Part shown: piece by piece, positions 1 through 9,251 of the stretch
How the letters are laid out: the number at the start of each line of letters is the position of its first letter
Position numbering within the stretch: the first letter of the stretch is position 1
DNA from: Prorocentrum cordatum
Lineage: Eukaryota > Sar > Dinophyceae > Prorocentrales > Prorocentraceae
Direction: 5' to 3'
Length of the DNA: 64,000 nucleotides
Assembly: GCA_963575745.1 (NCBI GenBank)
Contig: CAUYUJ010003558.1
Coordinates: 1,024,336-1,088,335 of the forward strand
The notes under the pieces: generated by a model
What the model saw: only the letters and a program-made list of their open reading frames with translations
Database searches by the model: none
Told to the model about the DNA's origin: nothing
Program-made: the position numbers and the translations under genes

Positions 1-60
1 GTGTGGCTGGAAAGTCGATTGGGCTGGCCGCGGACTAGCGGTGTCCATTTCCTGCTTGCG

Positions 61-97
61 CTTGAACCAAGATGCCTTGAGCCAAACTGACTACGGA
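61..97 (-). other. Tandem spliced-leader relic
   Basis: On the minus strand, bases 97-76 match the dinoflagellate spliced leader with two changes (TCCGTAGTCAGTTTGGCT then CAAG). They are followed directly by a second, older 15-base copy at 75-61 (GCATCTTGGTTCAAG). A full leader followed by a copy lacking the first seven bases is what results when a retroposed, already trans-spliced mRNA gene is trans-spliced and retroposed again. Any gene it belonged to would run off the left edge of the window, so no product can be named. Confidence 0.6.
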
Positions 98-100
98 CCT

Positions 101-240
101 AGGAGGAGGAGGAGGAGGAGGAGGAGGAGGAGGAGAAGGAGGACGAGGAGGAGGACGAGAGACAGGAGGAGGAGGAGGAGGAGGAGGAGGAGGAGGAGGA
201 GGAGGAAGAGGAGGAGGGGGAGGAAGAGGAGGAGGACGAC
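101..240. repeat. (AGG)n microsatellite
   Basis: Nearly pure AGG/GAG triplets with a few GAC and GAA interruptions. Arginine-rich or proline-rich ORFs across it are repeat translation. Confidence 0.95.
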
Positions 241-1234
241 CCCCGTTTAGATTGCACTTCGAAGTCCGCGTGTGCACGCTATGCGTGGCAACTTGGCCGT
301 AACATGAAGGCATGGGGGTTCCCAGAAGCCCTCCACGCCTCTTGGAGGGCTTCTCAAAGACTCCAGGGCCCCTCAAAGACGGCTCCTGCCCTCTAAGAAG
401 CCTCTCGCCTTCATAGAAGCCTCCCCCTCGCGTGAATCCCTCTTGTGCGCCGCCAAGGGAGGTGTGTATGTGTGTGTGTGCGTGTGCGTGAGAAGGGACG
501 TTCGAGCAGGTGTCATCTGACACAGTCAGTGCCATTGTGACAGAAGTGCGCAGGTGCGGATGCCCCCCGCCCCAGGCAGCTGCCTTCGTTGGTCGGGGAG
601 CGGAGTTTCGTTGGTCTTGGGTGAGGGGAGGGCGTGGGGAGTCGGGGGCAGGGGGGAAAAGAGAGGGGAGAAAAATGTAGAGGAGGAGAAGAGCGATGAG
701 GGGGGGGGGGAGGAGGAGGTAAGGAGGGGCGAGGAGGGGCGAGGAGGGGCGAGGGGGGAGGACTCTGAGTGCGGCCAGGGGATTCGACAAGTTCTTGATG
801 CCACTCGATCCTTACTTCAAACGCGCAGCGGGCTTGGAACTCGTCCTCGGGGCTTTCAGCAGATTCTGTCCCTGGCCCTCCGAGGCCCTCGTGCCTCCGC
901 CGTGGGTCGGCATGCCTGGCCCAGCTCCCTGGTCTCGACGGCTGGGCAGCCTGACCGCGCAGGTGCCGCCGCGCCGCGTCGCCACTGTGCGGAGGAGGAG
1001 GGCTCGTGCAAGCCCAGCCCAGGTGCTGCAGTACACCCCGTCGCCAGAGGCACCAGCGACGTTGCAAGAGACCCTCCCTCCAAGAGCTCCCTCCGCAGAG
1101 GTCCCTCCACTCTGATGTCGCCCCTTCCCTCTTTTGCCGGCGTCGCGCCACTGGGCGGCCGCCGCGCCAGTGTCCGGGGCTCAGCCCCACGCCCCTCACG
1201 GGGCCTGCACACGCGCGGCGCCCGGCGCGCCGCC
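241..1234. other. Non-coding stretch, no supported gene
   Basis: This holds a GT-rich patch (about 465-490), a G-rich low-complexity tract (620-770) and GC-rich sequence downstream of the RING/Deltex stop codon on the minus strand. Overlapping ORFs run through it in several frames, but none has a recognisable domain or consistent codon bias. It probably includes the 3' flank of the RING/Deltex gene. Confidence 0.5.
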
Positions 1235-1933
1235 TCACGCGAGCTCCGCGACGGTCACGCCGTTCTCGCGGAGCTCCTCCGTGGCGCGCTGGAAGTAGCC
1301 GTCGTCGGGGAAGCCGAAGCTCTCTGGGCCTCCAGTCGTCGCCGTCTTCAGGTGTATGTTGAAGGCCGGCCAGTACTTGGCGTCCGTGGCGGAGACGCGG
1401 AGGTCGAAGAGGACGCGCCTGCGGAACGCGAGGCGGAGCAGCTCGAGGAGCAGCTTGCCGCGCTCGTCGTGGGGCAGGTAGGCGTGCTGCGTGCGGCCCC
1501 TGTACTGCTGGCCCGCGGGGTCCCTGCCCGAGGGGAAACGGAAGGTCATGACGATTGTGAAACTGTCCGGGTGCCCTGCGAGGCGGGTCCTGCTGTCCAG
1601 CCTCCACGCCATCGTCCCGACGTCCGGCTGGCGCCCGATGATGTGCCCGAAGCGCCGCTTGCACGCGGGGCAGGACCGCCGCTCCTCGAACCACTGCTGC
1701 AGGCAGCCCTCGTGGAACGGGTGACCACACGCGAGCAGCACGACCTCTCGGCCGGGAGGGGCGGAGCCCCGCCTCGGGCCCTCCCCGCCCGCGAAGCCCT
1801 CCAGGCACACCCCGCAGCGCACGCTCGACGCGGCCAGCCCCGCCAGCTCGGAGGGGCTCGACACGACCCTGCCGCACTGCCGCGGCGCGGGGGCCGCCCC
1901 CCCGCAGTCGAGCTCCTCGCGGCAGGGCGCCAT
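1235..1933 (-). CDS. RING finger + Deltex C-terminal (DTC) domain exon, E3 ubiquitin ligase
   Basis: The 232 residues contain a C3H2C3 RING (C40, C43, C69, H71, H74, C77, C88, C91; core ACGHPFHEGC and SCPAC). A Deltex C-terminal domain follows at once, with GRQPDVGTM at 100-108, RTQHAYLPHDERGK at 147-160, the FNIHLKT motif at 191-197 and a closing GYFQRATEELRENGVT. In animal Deltex proteins the RING recruits E2-ubiquitin and the DTC domain binds ADP-ribose or NAD+, so the enzyme links ubiquitin to ADP-ribose chemistry. The TGA right after the DTC domain matches the usual end of the family, so this is a terminal exon. The first codon is preceded by CGGCAG, a good splice acceptor, so the ATG may be internal. 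It may be the C-terminus of the same gene as the macro and PARP exons upstream on this strand. Confidence 0.85.
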   Translation of the reverse strand: MAPCREELDCGGAAPAPRQCGRVVSSPSELAGLAASSVRCGVCLEGFAGGEGPRRGSAPPGREVVLLACGHPFHEGCLQQWFEERRSCPACKRRFGHIIGRQPDVGTMAWRLDSRTRLAGHPDSFTIVMTFRFPSGRDPAGQQYRGRTQHAYLPHDERGKLLLELLRLAFRRRVLFDLRVSATDAKYWPAFNIHLKTATTGGPESFGFPDDGYFQRATEELRENGVTVAELA

Positions 1934-2040
1934 CTGCCGGGAGCTCGCAGCTCGCGTGCCGCCGCGGCGGCCAACGGCGACGCGCTGTGCCCTGCAAGCG
2001 GACGGCGTGTCGTTCCGCTCCGCTGTGTGGGAGGCCCAGA

Positions 2041-2230
2041 ATGTGACTACCTACCAGACCACCCCAACCCAACCCGAAGACCCGAATTTGACCCGAATTT
2101 CGGGTTGGGGGGGGGGGTACGGATACCATGTGTTTTTTCAACGTTCCCCGACCCCCCCCTCACTGGAAATCGAGGATAAATTTGGGCCTTCGGGTTGGGT
2201 TGGGGTGGTTTGGTGGGTGGTGAGAATGGC
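2041..2230. mobile_element. MITE-like inverted-repeat element
   Basis: The left arm (CAGACCACCCCAACCCAACC at 2057-2076, extending to AAGACCCGAATTT) is matched by its reverse complement at about 2178-2217. The arms are some 40-45 bp with a few mismatches, around a G-run loop. There is no coding capacity. It sits just upstream of the RING/Deltex exon on the minus strand, so probably in an intron. Confidence 0.7.
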
Positions 2231-2334
2231 TCGGGACGTTGACGCACGGTGACTGTGGTGTGGACAGCGTGTCGCGCTGAGGCGCGGTGCGGTGGGCCAG
2301 GCCCGGCGGATCGACACGCCAAGCCAGAGTTCTT

Positions 2335-2480
2335 GACCGTGTGCACTCGCGCCGATCCTGCCCAAGCCCGTGCTGGGCCCATGATCGGTGCACACGCCCT
2401 CCTGCCACAGCCAGGAGGGCGCATGCGCCAATCCAGGTCCTACCAGCGGCCTGGCCAAGATCGGTGTAGGTGTGCAGGGT
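2335..2480. repeat. Palindromic repeat family copy (GCACCGATCCTGG type)
   Basis: This contains CGCCGATCCTGCCC and, in inverse orientation, CATGATCGGTGCACACGCC, followed by a further inverted half (GGCCAAGATCGGTGTAGG). It is related to copies at about 5028, 7595, 10286, 10505 and 10590. Confidence 0.6.
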
Positions 2481-2554
2481 AGGCCTACAGGCAGGCCCTA
2501 GGATAGACCATGGGGAGAAGCCCAGGGGTGAGCCCTACGGGTAGGCTGAGGGCA

Positions 2555-4535
2555 AAGTTGGCCAGGTCGAGCGAGTCAGAAGGCCCCACCTACTCCCACC
2601 CTCCCTCCCGCAACGGAAAAACTAAAGGGGGCACAACTTGAGATTGGGATTGGAACGCGCTCCCACTTCCCTAACGGAATCAGCCTGCGCGCGGCCCCGC
2701 TTCCAGCGACTAGGCGACGAGAAGATTACGCGGGCCGCGCAGGGGCAGGAGCGGCAAAACTTCCGACGGGTGCGGCGAAGACGAAGCATGCGCAGAGTTC
2801 ACGCAACATTGCCACTTTCAGCCGCAAGCTGCGCAACGTTTGGACGAAATCTGCATTTCACCCGCTCTCGCGCGGCCCCGCTGCCGCTGTCTCATTCACG
2901 CGCTTCGGCGAACGAGTCGCCCGCCGCGCCCGCGTCGGGTCGGGCGAAAGGGGGGGATAGCAAAGGGGGGGGTTGAGAGTCAGCTCACGTAGTTGATTTT
3001 CCCGGCGCCTCCCGGCGCCGGAGGCGGCTATCTATCGAGGAATGGGCCCCTCGGTGAGGCCGAAACCAGCTGCATGCAGCAAATTTCGTACCCCCCCTTT
3101 CCCAATCCCCCCCTTTCGCCCGGCCCGCCCGCGTTGGAACGCCACTTCCACGCCAAACGTGCACAGAACATGAAGGAAGATGACGTGTCGCCCACGCGCG
3201 CGGGCCCCTCCAACTTGCCGAGTGGCACAGATGCGCCGCGGCGTCGAGGCGGGAACGCCACTTTCAGGCAACATTATCGCAGCGCCGAGGCGACAGCGAC
3301 ATGTTCGCCCGCTCGGTCGTCAACCAAAACGCGTGCGAAAAATGCGCACAGCGCCAAAGCGGAACTCAATTCTCTAGACAGCGACATTTCCGCTTTTCGC
3401 GCGGGATGCGCGCCTGGCCGTACTCCTGCCACGTATTTTCAACATGGACGACAAAATATCCATGTTGAGACGAACACCGTAAACGTCCACTGCTTGTTTT
3501 AACAATTCGCATCGGAGAGCCCGGATTCGGCCGCTATAAGCCGGCTGCGGTAAGGTTGCAACATACATACCGATATAGCAGATATGTGCCTAGGAAGCAC
3601 GACGGGTAGGCTTGGGATCATGTTGGCCAGGTCGAGCGAGTCAGAAGGCCCCGCCTACTCCCACCCTCCCTCCCGCAGCATGAGTCAAGTGGGACACAAC
3701 TTGATATTGAGAGATTGGAACGCGCTCCAACCTCGCGAACAGAATCAGCTCGCGCGCGGTCCAGCTTCCCACGACTGGGCGAAGAAAAGACTACGCGGGC
3801 CGCGCAGGGGCGGGAGCGGCAAAACTTCGGATGGGCGCGGCGAAGACGAATTATGCGCCGTGCTAACACAGCCCTTCCACTGTAACTCACAACCTGCGGG
3901 GCGTTTAGACGAGATCGGCATTTCGCCCGCTCTCGCGCGGCCCCGCTTTGACACAACATTGCCACTTTCAGTCGCAAGCTGCGAAACGTTTGGACGAGAT
4001 TGGCATTTCGCTTTCTCTCGCGCGGCCCCGCTGCCGCTGTCGCATTCACGCGCCTCGGCGAACGAACCGCGCGCCGTGCCTGCGTTGGAACGCCATTCCG
4101 AGTCAAATGTGCACGGAGCTTGGGCGACAGCGACAAGCTGCACTCTCGCGCGGGCACTCCCAAATTTGGCAAGTGACGCATATGCGCCACGTCGCGGCGG
4201 AAGCACAACTTTCAGGCCAATTCGGCGCGAGGCCGAGGCGACAGCGACATTATCGCCCGCTCGGTCGTTAACGAAAACGCGTGCGAAAAATGTGCACCGC
4301 GCCAAGGCGGGAACTCAATTCCGTAAAGAACGAGCATAGCTCCGAGACGAGAGCGGCATTTCCGCCTGTCGCGCGGAATGCGCGCCCCGTCCCATGCCTG
4401 CCACACATTTTGCAACATGGGCGATCGGATGTCCATGTTGACAAGGAAAACGTAGACTTTGAGTTGTTTCTTTGGTTCAGTTAGGATGGGAGGGCCCGGA
4501 TCTGGCCGCTATCCTCGGCCAGCTGCGGTGGGGTG
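2555..4535. repeat. Direct tandem duplication of a ~1-kb non-coding unit
   Basis: Unit 1 (about 2560-3550) and unit 2 (about 3620-4530) share several long, well-conserved blocks. GTCGAGCGAGTCAGAAGGCC is at 2566 and again at 3628. An ACTTTCAG..CGCAAGCTGCG..ACGTTTGGACGA block starts near 2814 and 3965. A CAACATGG..TCCATGTTG hairpin is at 3442 and 4410. Overlapping ORFs are broken and lack domains. The units are GC-rich with many CGCGCG runs, and no gene is supported. Confidence 0.75.
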
Positions 4536-4603
4536 GCAGGGGAGAGTACCAATCAGAAACACGGATGGGCCTTCCTGCGAGGGTCTGTACTTGGGCGCCC
4601 GAG

Positions 4604-4797
4604 CTATCCGGGGTAACTCGGGTCCGGGGTAACTCGGGTTTGGATTCCCGACAAAGAAACCCGAGTTAGCCCTGACCCGAGTTACCCCTGATGATGTGGG
4701 CTCTGAAAGCCCGAGTTATCAGGGGTAACTCGGGTCCGGGGTAACTCGGGTTCGGAATCCCGAAAAACGAACCCGAGTTAGCCCTGACCCGAGTTAC
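4604..4797 (-). repeat. Duplicated hairpin, possibly an intron
   Basis: Two tandem copies of a roughly 115-bp hairpin lie here. Each has arms built of GGGGTAACTCGGGTCCGGGG and its complement. On the minus strand the block would start GTAACT and end GATAG, which fits a GT-AG intron of 194 bp. The reading frame from the exon candidate on its right stays open across the join into 4603 and below. Confidence 0.5.
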
Positions 4798-4985
4798 CCC
4801 TGATGATTCGGGGCTCTGATGTACGGTCTGTAGCTGGCCACACCCCAGCACTCGAGCTCCTCGGGCAGCCGCACCTCCCCGTCGCGCACGGCGGGCGTGC
4901 GCAGGCGCACGGGAGCTGCCGGCGCCGCCGCCGCGCCCGAGCCTGCCGCACCGCGCTCCTCCCCGAAGCCCCTGCCGGAGATGAT
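4798..4985 (-). CDS. Candidate exon, unknown product
   Basis: The minus-strand frame reading VSLGAIISGRGFGEE near its start and GEVRLPEELECWGVASYRPY near its end has almost only G or C at third positions until it meets the hairpin block at 4797. That bias matches the neighbouring PARP, macro and RING exons. The 3' boundary fits a GTAACT donor. The 5' boundary is unclear, because an in-frame TGA lies about 10 codons upstream of VSLG with no clean acceptor between them. It sits between the macro and RING/Deltex exons and could be a linker exon of the same gene. No domain is recognised. Confidence 0.45.
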
Positions 4986-5027
4986 CGCGCCGAGGGACAC
5001 CGCGACGACCGGAGGGCGTCAGCTAAC

Positions 5028-5110
5028 CGTTGTGCACACCGATCCTGGCCAGGCCAGTCCTGGGCCCAGGACTGGTACATAAATGCCCTCCCCGCCAAGA
5101 TCCTGGGCCC
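5028..5110. repeat. Palindromic repeat family copy
   Basis: TGTGCACACCGATCCTGG is followed by the inverted half CCTGGGCCCAGGACTGGTACA and another GATCCTGGGCCC. It lies immediately upstream of the 4798-4985 exon candidate on the minus strand, a position matching that of sister copies next to other exons. Confidence 0.6.
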
Positions 5111-5359
5111 CAGCATGAAAACAAACACGATCGCATCGTCGCGGAAGGCGACGTGCGAGGACATGGGAGACGCGGGGGCTCAGACCTTTATTTGTCGGTC
5201 GGAGGCAGCAGACACATCAGCCAACAAGTATCCTACACGAACTACCAGAAGGAAGAAAGCAAGTAGTGAAATCGCAGGGGGGATTTTCCCCCTGACCCTC
5301 TTATTTCTATCCTCTCTCCTCCGTCTTGCGGCTGCGGCTGCGGTGCCGGGCATTGCCCA

Positions 5360-5790
5360 GAGCAGATGCCCGCCACCGTACCTTGTGCACGCTGAGGCGT
5401 GGAAGAATGCTAAGGGCTGTCTGGTAGGAATTGAATACACGTCGTTCATGTCGTGCTCATTTCCAATTGTGCTTGTTTCTGGTGGTTCTCGGCCCCCCAG
5501 TGGCCAGGAAGAGGCCCAGGATGGAACAAGTAGAAGTGAGAGGATCTTGGCCCCCCAGAAAACCAAAGACCTTTCAAAAAAATAGAAATGAACAACGTGT
5601 ACTTCTGGAAAGGCACCCCCCACCCACCAGGGACGCCAGCCATCTGCATGCCCCAAGCAGACGTCCGCCACCGTGCCCTGAGCACGTGGCGGCGTGGCAG
5701 AATGCTGAGGGCTGCCTGGTAGGGTTTGAGTACTTCTGCAAAGACCCCCCCCCGCCCACCAGGGGCGCCAGTCATCTGCATGCATCCGCC
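5360..5790. repeat. Diverged ~290-bp tandem duplication
   Basis: The block CCGCCACCGT..CTTG/CTG.GCACG..AATGCT.AGGGCTG near 5369 recurs near 5662. The block CACCAGGG.CGCCAG.CATCTGCATGC near 5626 recurs near 5755. There is no coding signal. Confidence 0.6.
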
Positions 5791-5939
5791 CCCCCCCTCC
5801 CAGGGCCACGATCCCGCTCGGCCCCAGAGGCCACGAGCCCCCGCAACAGAACGACGGATGTGTGCGCCCCGAGCGCCCCAGACGGTCCACGCAGGCAAGC
5901 CAGGGACGCGAAGATGGCCCGAGATGGTCCCAGGGTGGG

Positions 5940-5948
5940 CCTCCTCCT

Positions 5949-6008
<60 letters not shown>

Positions 6009-6076
6009 CCTCCTCCTCCTCCTCCTCCTCCTCCTCCTCCTCCTCCTCCTCCTCCTCCTCCTCCTCCTCCTCCTCC
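5940..6076. repeat. (CTCCTG)n and (CTC)n microsatellite
   Basis: A hexamer array passes into a pure CTC array. The poly-leucine, poly-serine and poly-glutamate ORFs over it are repeat translation. Confidence 0.95.
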
Positions 6077-6189
6077 CCCTCCAATATGACTTCAAGACGG
6101 CCCAAGATGCCTCCCAGAGGAGCCAAAAGGGCCGGGATTTCCCCCTTGGTTTGTTGACGGATGGTCGCATTCCACCTTTTCGGGCTTCC

Positions 6190-6500
6190 GTCATTTCAAG
6201 ACGGCCGAGGAAGCCTGGCCCAGGAGGTCCCACGATGGGCCAAGGGTCACCCAAGACAGTCCCAAGACGGCCCAAGCGGGCCTCCCTGGGACCCCAGACG
6301 GCCTTTGAAGGCCTTTCCACTGCCCAAGACGGCCCCACGACGGCCCCCAGATACCCACCATACGGACAAGAGGGCCCCAAGATGGAACAACAGAGCTCCA
6401 AGACGGTGCAAGAGGGCCCCAAGACGGCCTTAAGGGATCCCCAAGACTGCTGCAGATGATGCCAAGACAGTCCCAAGGCGGCTCAAACGAGGTTAAATAC
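6190..6500. repeat. Degenerate CCCAAGACGG repeat
   Basis: The short motif CCCAAGACGG, with variants such as CCCAAGATGG and CCACGACGG, recurs every 12-20 bases. The same motif fills 16990-17350 and 25880-26170. Confidence 0.75.
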
Positions 6501-6538
6501 GAGCTCCTCACATAGTGAAGACCGAAGGTGTCTCATCA

Positions 6539-6767
6539 TCACCACCACCATCCTCCCTCACCATCACCATCACCATCACCACCACCACCATCACCATCAC
6601 CATCACCATCACCATCATCATCATCCTCATCCTCATCATCATCATCATCATCATCACCATCATCATCACCGCCACCACCACCACCCCTACCCTCACTATC
6701 ACCAGCCCCATCACCACCCACCACGACTACGACCACCAACACCACTACCACCACCATCATCAGCATC

Positions 6768-6799
<32 letters not shown>

Positions 6800-6942
6800 C
6801 ACCATCATCACCATCATCACCACCACCACCACCCTCACCATCATCAGCACCAACACCGCCCACCGCAACCACCGTGATTATCATCGTCGTCGCCGTCGTC
6901 GTCATCGTCATCACCAACATCACCATCACCATGATGGTGATT

Positions 6943-6982
<40 letters not shown>

Positions 6983-7158
6983 ACAACAACACCATCATCA
7001 CCACCACCACCCTCACCATCATCAGCACCACCATCACCATCACCCACCACCACCACCACCACCACCACCATCACTATCACCACCACCATCATCATCATCA
7101 TGATCATGACCATCATTATCATCATCATCATCATCATCATCATCAGCATCAGCATCAG

Positions 7159-7225
<67 letters not shown>

Positions 7226-7500
7226 GTGAGCATCATCATCATCGTCGTCGCCGTCGTCGTCGTCATCGCCATCATCATCACCATCACCACCACCATCATC
7301 ATCACCACCATCATCATGATGATGATCGTCATCATCACCATCATCACCACCATCACCATCATCATCATCATCATCGTCCTCATCCTCATCCTCATCCTCA
7401 TCCTCATCCTCATCCTCATCCTCCTCATCCTCCTCCTCCTCCTCCTCCTCCTCCTCCTCATCATCATCATCGTCATCACCATCATCACCATCACGTCTCT
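6539..7500. repeat. ~960-bp (CAT)n/(CAC)n compound microsatellite
   Basis: Almost a kilobase of CAT and CAC triplets, with a TCATCC sub-array (about 7376-7430) and a CTC end. The long histidine-, isoleucine- and methionine-rich ORFs in every frame are artefacts of the array. Confidence 0.97.
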
Positions 7501-7594
7501 ACCATCACCACACGTGATGGCCTCCCGTGCCCCCTCGAACCGTCGCCGCCCAGAATGCTGGGCCGGCACCGTGGTGGGACTTGCCGCAGGCAGC

Positions 7595-7652
7595 CTGATA
7601 CCGATCCTGGGCCCAAGATGGGCCTGGCCGGGGTCGGTGAAGGCGTGTCAGT
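7595..7652. repeat. Palindromic repeat family copy
   Basis: Contains ACCGATCCTGGGCCCAAGA and GGTCGGTGAAGGCGTGTCAG. Its tail resembles the copy at 10590-10640 (GGTGCAGGCGTGTGGTTGGTG). Confidence 0.55.
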
Positions 7653-7787
7653 CGGTGATTCAAAGGCGGGGCCCTGATGGATGGGGTCCCAGGGAGAGGA
7701 AGGGATCCAAGGGTGGGTTTGCATTGTTTGAGGCACCTCCCTCGCCCTGAAGACCCCATCCTTCAGGATCCAATCTTTGAATCACCG
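7653..7787. mobile_element. 135-bp inverted-repeat element abutting the macrodomain exon
   Basis: The termini are CGGTGATTCAAAG (7653-7665) and its exact complement CTTTGAATCACCG (7775-7787). Imperfect pairing continues inward (CCTGATGGATGGGGTC against GACCCCATCCTTCAGG). The element ends two bases beyond the macrodomain ORF's stop codon and would supply GTGATT as a possible donor site on the minus strand. Confidence 0.7.
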
Positions 7788-7789
7788 GA

Positions 7790-8723
7790 TCAGTTGGCGC
7801 CCTCCGAGACGAGGCCCTCCGCCACGCGCACGCGAACGGTAAGGTCCTCTTGCGGGCGGCAAGAGCCCGCGGCGCGGCCCAGGGACTCCAGGGCGGCCTG
7901 CCGCGAGGCGTCCCCGAGCGCCTCGTCACAGAGGTCGGCGCACCGCACCGCCGAGCGCATCGCCTCCTGCTGGGCGGCGGCGTACGCCTGCCACTGGCCC
8001 CCGCGGAGCACCTCGAACAGCGCCGAGGACCAGAAGCCTCCCGCCGCGACGTCGCCGGGCACCGAGTCAGGCGCTGGCCTGGCTGCGCGCTCGGGCTTCT
8101 CGCCTGCATCTCCGGCTGGCGCCGGGGGCTGGCCGACGTGGTACACCGCAACGCGCCAGTGAGGCCGAGCCTTCGCCCAGCGCCGCAGAGATGCCAAGTA
8201 CTCCGGCCAGAGACCTCCCGCCAGGCCGCAGCCCACGTTTGCAGGGAAGGCCACGGAGTGGCCGGGCCCGTCGGGGAGCGCCCGCGACAGCGCCGCCAGG
8301 CACGCCTGGAACCAGCGCAGCCTCGCGGCCCGGGTGTCCTCGGCGGCCGAGGCCTGGCTGACGTACCTCGCGGCCCCGGGCCACCCGCCAGGGGGCGCGT
8401 CGTCTGCGGGCCTCCCAGGCAGCAGCTGGCCGTACATGTTCACCACGCGGCCGTGCACCGAGACCGTCCCGGGCACGTCCGCGGCGCGACCGCGGCTGGC
8501 CCGCTCCCTGTAAACGTCGGCCTGGGGGAACTTGGCGAACACCGCCTCGGCCAGGCCTTGGGCCTGCCCTTGCGACACGCAGTTGCACTGGTGCGCGATG
8601 AACTCCTCGGCCGCCTCCAGGAGATCGCCCCCCTGCTCGCACAGCACCCCAGTCGCCTGCTCAGCGCCCAGGCTCCGGCGGGCCGCGTCGGGCAGCGGCA
8701 GCTGCGCGGGGGCCTCAGGAAAA
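7790..8723 (-). CDS. Macrodomain (ADP-ribose-binding) exon
   Basis: This carries a macrodomain of about 165 residues. CEQGGDLLEAAEEFIAHQCN is followed by SQGQAQGLAEAVFAKFPQAD and later VAFPANVGCGLAGGLWPEY. This is the layout of the small Appr-1-P-processing macrodomain family, with GDLL, an N in HQCN.., a G-rich loop, and a G.GCGLAGG.W phosphate loop. Such domains bind or hydrolyse ADP-ribose. A further ~110 residues follow with no recognised domain. The minus-strand acceptor GCATGTTTTAG at 8724-8734 supplies one base (T) that completes the AG left by the PARP exon donor, so the two exons join in phase. The ORF also reads about nine codons further upstream to an ATG at 8749. It ends at a TGA at 7790, unless a donor in GGATCCGGTGATT or an earlier site continues the message. 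Confidence 0.8.
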
Positions 8724-9251
8724 CTAAAACATGCCGATACCGCCTCCACGGAGCTCTCCCAAGGTGCGTTCTAGTCAGAACTTCAAGGCGAATCCAACCG
8801 CGGCGACGAGGGCCTCCCAGGAGGCACCCAAAGAGCGAAAACGAGGCAAGGGAAGCAATTTTAGTGCGGCTGGTTCGCGTCGCGATCGCAAACCTGCCGT
8901 ATCTTTTCCCGCCCTGAGTCCTTGGCACCCCACCGCCTGCCCGCGGCGCACGCGGGAGCGGCCGCCGCGGCCGGCGGGCAAGCTGTGCCCGCGGCTGCGC
9001 CGTGCGCCGCCTCGGGCGAGGCCCCCGCCTCCTCCGCGTGGCCCTGCGGCGGCGGCCGCCCTCGCCCGCCTGCGTCCCTCGCTGGCGGCGCGCACAGGGG
9101 GTGGGGGGGGAGGGGGGAGGGCTTCTTCGAAGAAGGCTGCTTCCCAGAGGGCGCCGGCCCTACATCTATAGAGAAGGCCCGCGCCTTCTGCGACGCAGGG
9201 GTGCGCCCTCCCCCCTCCGCCTATATATACCCCCCTCTGCGCGTGGCTGAC
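8724..9251 (-). other. Probable intron between PARP and macrodomain exons
   Basis: This lies between a GAG/GTCAGC donor and a TTTTAG acceptor. It is GC-rich, with an alanine/glycine/proline-coding stretch at about 8940-9100 that could hide a linker exon, but no frame has a recognisable domain. A TATATATA-containing patch lies at 9220-9230. Confidence 0.4.

Noticed and set aside
513-2179. Two long ORFs (about 540 codons) on opposite strands over the RING/Deltex exon
   Set aside because: They are frame shadows of the GC-rich exon and the low-complexity tract beside it. Neither has a domain, and third-position bias favours the RING/DTC frame.
6515-7750. Long histidine-, isoleucine-, methionine- and aspartate-rich ORFs
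   Set aside because: Pure translation of the CAT/CAC microsatellite in all frames.
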